NCBI GenBank assembly: GCA_025060675.1 | Contig: JANXBI010000035.1 | Span: forward strand, 1 to 5,264 | Length of the DNA: 5,264 bases | From: Candidatus Caldatribacterium sp. | GTDB taxonomy: Bacteria; Atribacterota; Atribacteria; Atribacterales; Caldatribacteriaceae | Direction of reading: 5' to 3' | Shown here: piece by piece, positions 4,816 to 5,264 of the stretch | How the letters are laid out: each line of letters begins with the position of its first letter | Position numbering within the stretch: the stretch's first letter is position 1 | Program-made: the position numbers and the translations under genes | Notes under the pieces: model-generated | Told to the model about the DNA's origin: nothing | Databases searched by the model: none | What the model saw: the letters and a program-made list of their open reading frames with translations, nothing else

Positions 4816-5172
4816 TCAGACAACCTCATCAACAAGGATTCCCGCAAGCTCCTGGAGTTTGGCTACCATGTCGAGGAACTTCTCTGGGGGAATTTCCCGA
4901 ATGACCTCCCCTGTTTCACGATTCACGATGCGAGCGATGATTTCCCGGGTGGGCTCATGAATGGTGAAACGGAGCTCGAGGTTGAAAACCTCAAAGAGGC
5001 TCTTGAGGACTTCGCCAAACTCCTTGAGCTTCCTCAAATCGAGAAAGGCCGATGGCTTTTTCCCTTGCTCCTCTCCTTCTTGAGCTTCAGACGTTTTCGC
5101 CACTCCCTGGACTTCCTGGAAGGAGAGGGAGAAAGAACCTACACCCCGTGGCATCGGTCCTTCAACCTTCAT
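4816..5172 (-). CDS. flaG: FlaG family flagellar protein
   Basis: FlaG-family proteins are small proteins encoded next to fliD; in Campylobacter and some others loss of FlaG makes filaments longer, but the biochemical role is unclear. The 118-residue product has a variable, low-complexity N-terminal part (about 1-45, Gly/Glu/Ser-rich, EAQEGEEQGKKP) and the conserved FlaG domain (about 55-116): LELRFTIHEPTREIIARIVN (65-84), then RETGEVIREIPPEKFLDMVA (85-104) and a C-terminal AGILVDE. The ATG at 5172 is preceded by GGTAGGAG at 7-base spacing. It is the first gene of the visible operon. Its promoter is not visible, because the upstream sequence runs straight into the terminal palindrome. Only the part up to about 5214 is likely to be trustworthy genome sequence. 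Confidence 0.93.
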   Translation of the reverse strand: MKVEGPMPRGVGSFSLSFQEVQGVAKTSEAQEGEEQGKKPSAFLDLRKLKEFGEVLKSLFEVFNLELRFTIHEPTREIIARIVNRETGEVIREIPPEKFLDMVAKLQELAGILVDEVV

Positions 5173-5264
5173 ACTTCATCTCCTACCTTTCAAAAAACAA
5201 AGAGGGAAGGGTGCGCACCCTTCCCTCTTTGTTTTTTGAAAGGTAGGAGATGAAGTATGAAGGT
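5165..5264. repeat. Perfect 100-bp palindrome at the window end
   Basis: Positions 5165-5214 are the exact reverse complement of 5215-5264, centred on GTGCGCAC with no spacer and ending at the last base of the window. The right arm repeats the flaG ribosome binding site, start codon and first codon in mirror image. A perfect palindrome this long is unstable in cells, and its coincidence with the sequence end points to assembly fold-back through the terminator hairpin. A genuine inverted duplication is possible but less likely. Confidence 0.9.
5192..5237. terminator. Bidirectional intrinsic-terminator-shaped hairpin
   Basis: A perfect GC-rich stem (5202-5212 with 5217-5227, loop GCGC) is flanked by AAAAAACAAA on the left and TTTGTTTTTT on the right, so either strand shows a strong hairpin followed by a U-tract. 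On the minus strand it sits just before the flaG ribosome binding site. That fits a terminator for the gene upstream of flaG, often flagellin, with flaG read by partial readthrough or from its own promoter. The perfect symmetry beyond the U-tracts raises doubt about the right arm (see the palindrome entry). Confidence 0.6.

Overview
The window reads as a bacterial chromosomal fragment from a flagellated organism. It carries the distal part of a flagellar filament operon on the minus strand and a peptidoglycan lipid II flippase gene (murJ) on the plus strand, pointing towards it. TTG and GTG start codons, strong GGAGG-type ribosome binding sites and the dispersed ATTCCCGC...GCGGGAAT repeat family suggest a non-enteric, moderately GC-rich bacterium. 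I could not place it in a phylum; a deep-branching, possibly thermophilic anaerobic lineage is only a guess. Both ends look like contig ends: the left end lies in dispersed repeats and the right end is the edge of a perfect 100-bp palindrome.

Region 1-727 holds no convincing gene. It is an array of small hairpin repeats. The basic unit is an 8-bp stem, a 9-10 nt loop, the second stem arm and a GACG tail. Units occur in both orientations. Three pairs in inverted orientation form composite elements (17-83, 171-249, 437-514), resembling the REP/BIME elements of other bacteria. Stem sequences differ between units, but both arms change together. Towards murJ the array decays into half-units and a very G-rich, C-poor strand (about 521-710).

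Region 728-2284 is murJ with a consensus TATAAT box six bases before its ATG and no ribosome binding site, so the mRNA is probably leaderless. Only 31 bp separate its stop from the end of the opposing operon.

Region 2316-5172 (minus strand) reads, in transcription order, flaG, fliD, fliS, a fliT-like chaperone gene and a small lipoprotein gene. FlaG influences filament length, FliD is the filament cap, FliS is the flagellin export chaperone, and the FliT-like protein is the probable FliD chaperone. Spacing is tight (14 bp, 12 bp, then a 20-bp overlap), with a 70-bp gap before the lipoprotein gene. The upstream gene, outside the window, would often be flagellin. A terminator-shaped hairpin sits directly before flaG, at the centre of the terminal palindrome.

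No complete new system is visible. The most interesting items are the covarying hairpin array, the leaderless murJ promoter, the lipoprotein attached to the flagellar operon, and the terminal palindrome, which is probably an assembly fold-back.
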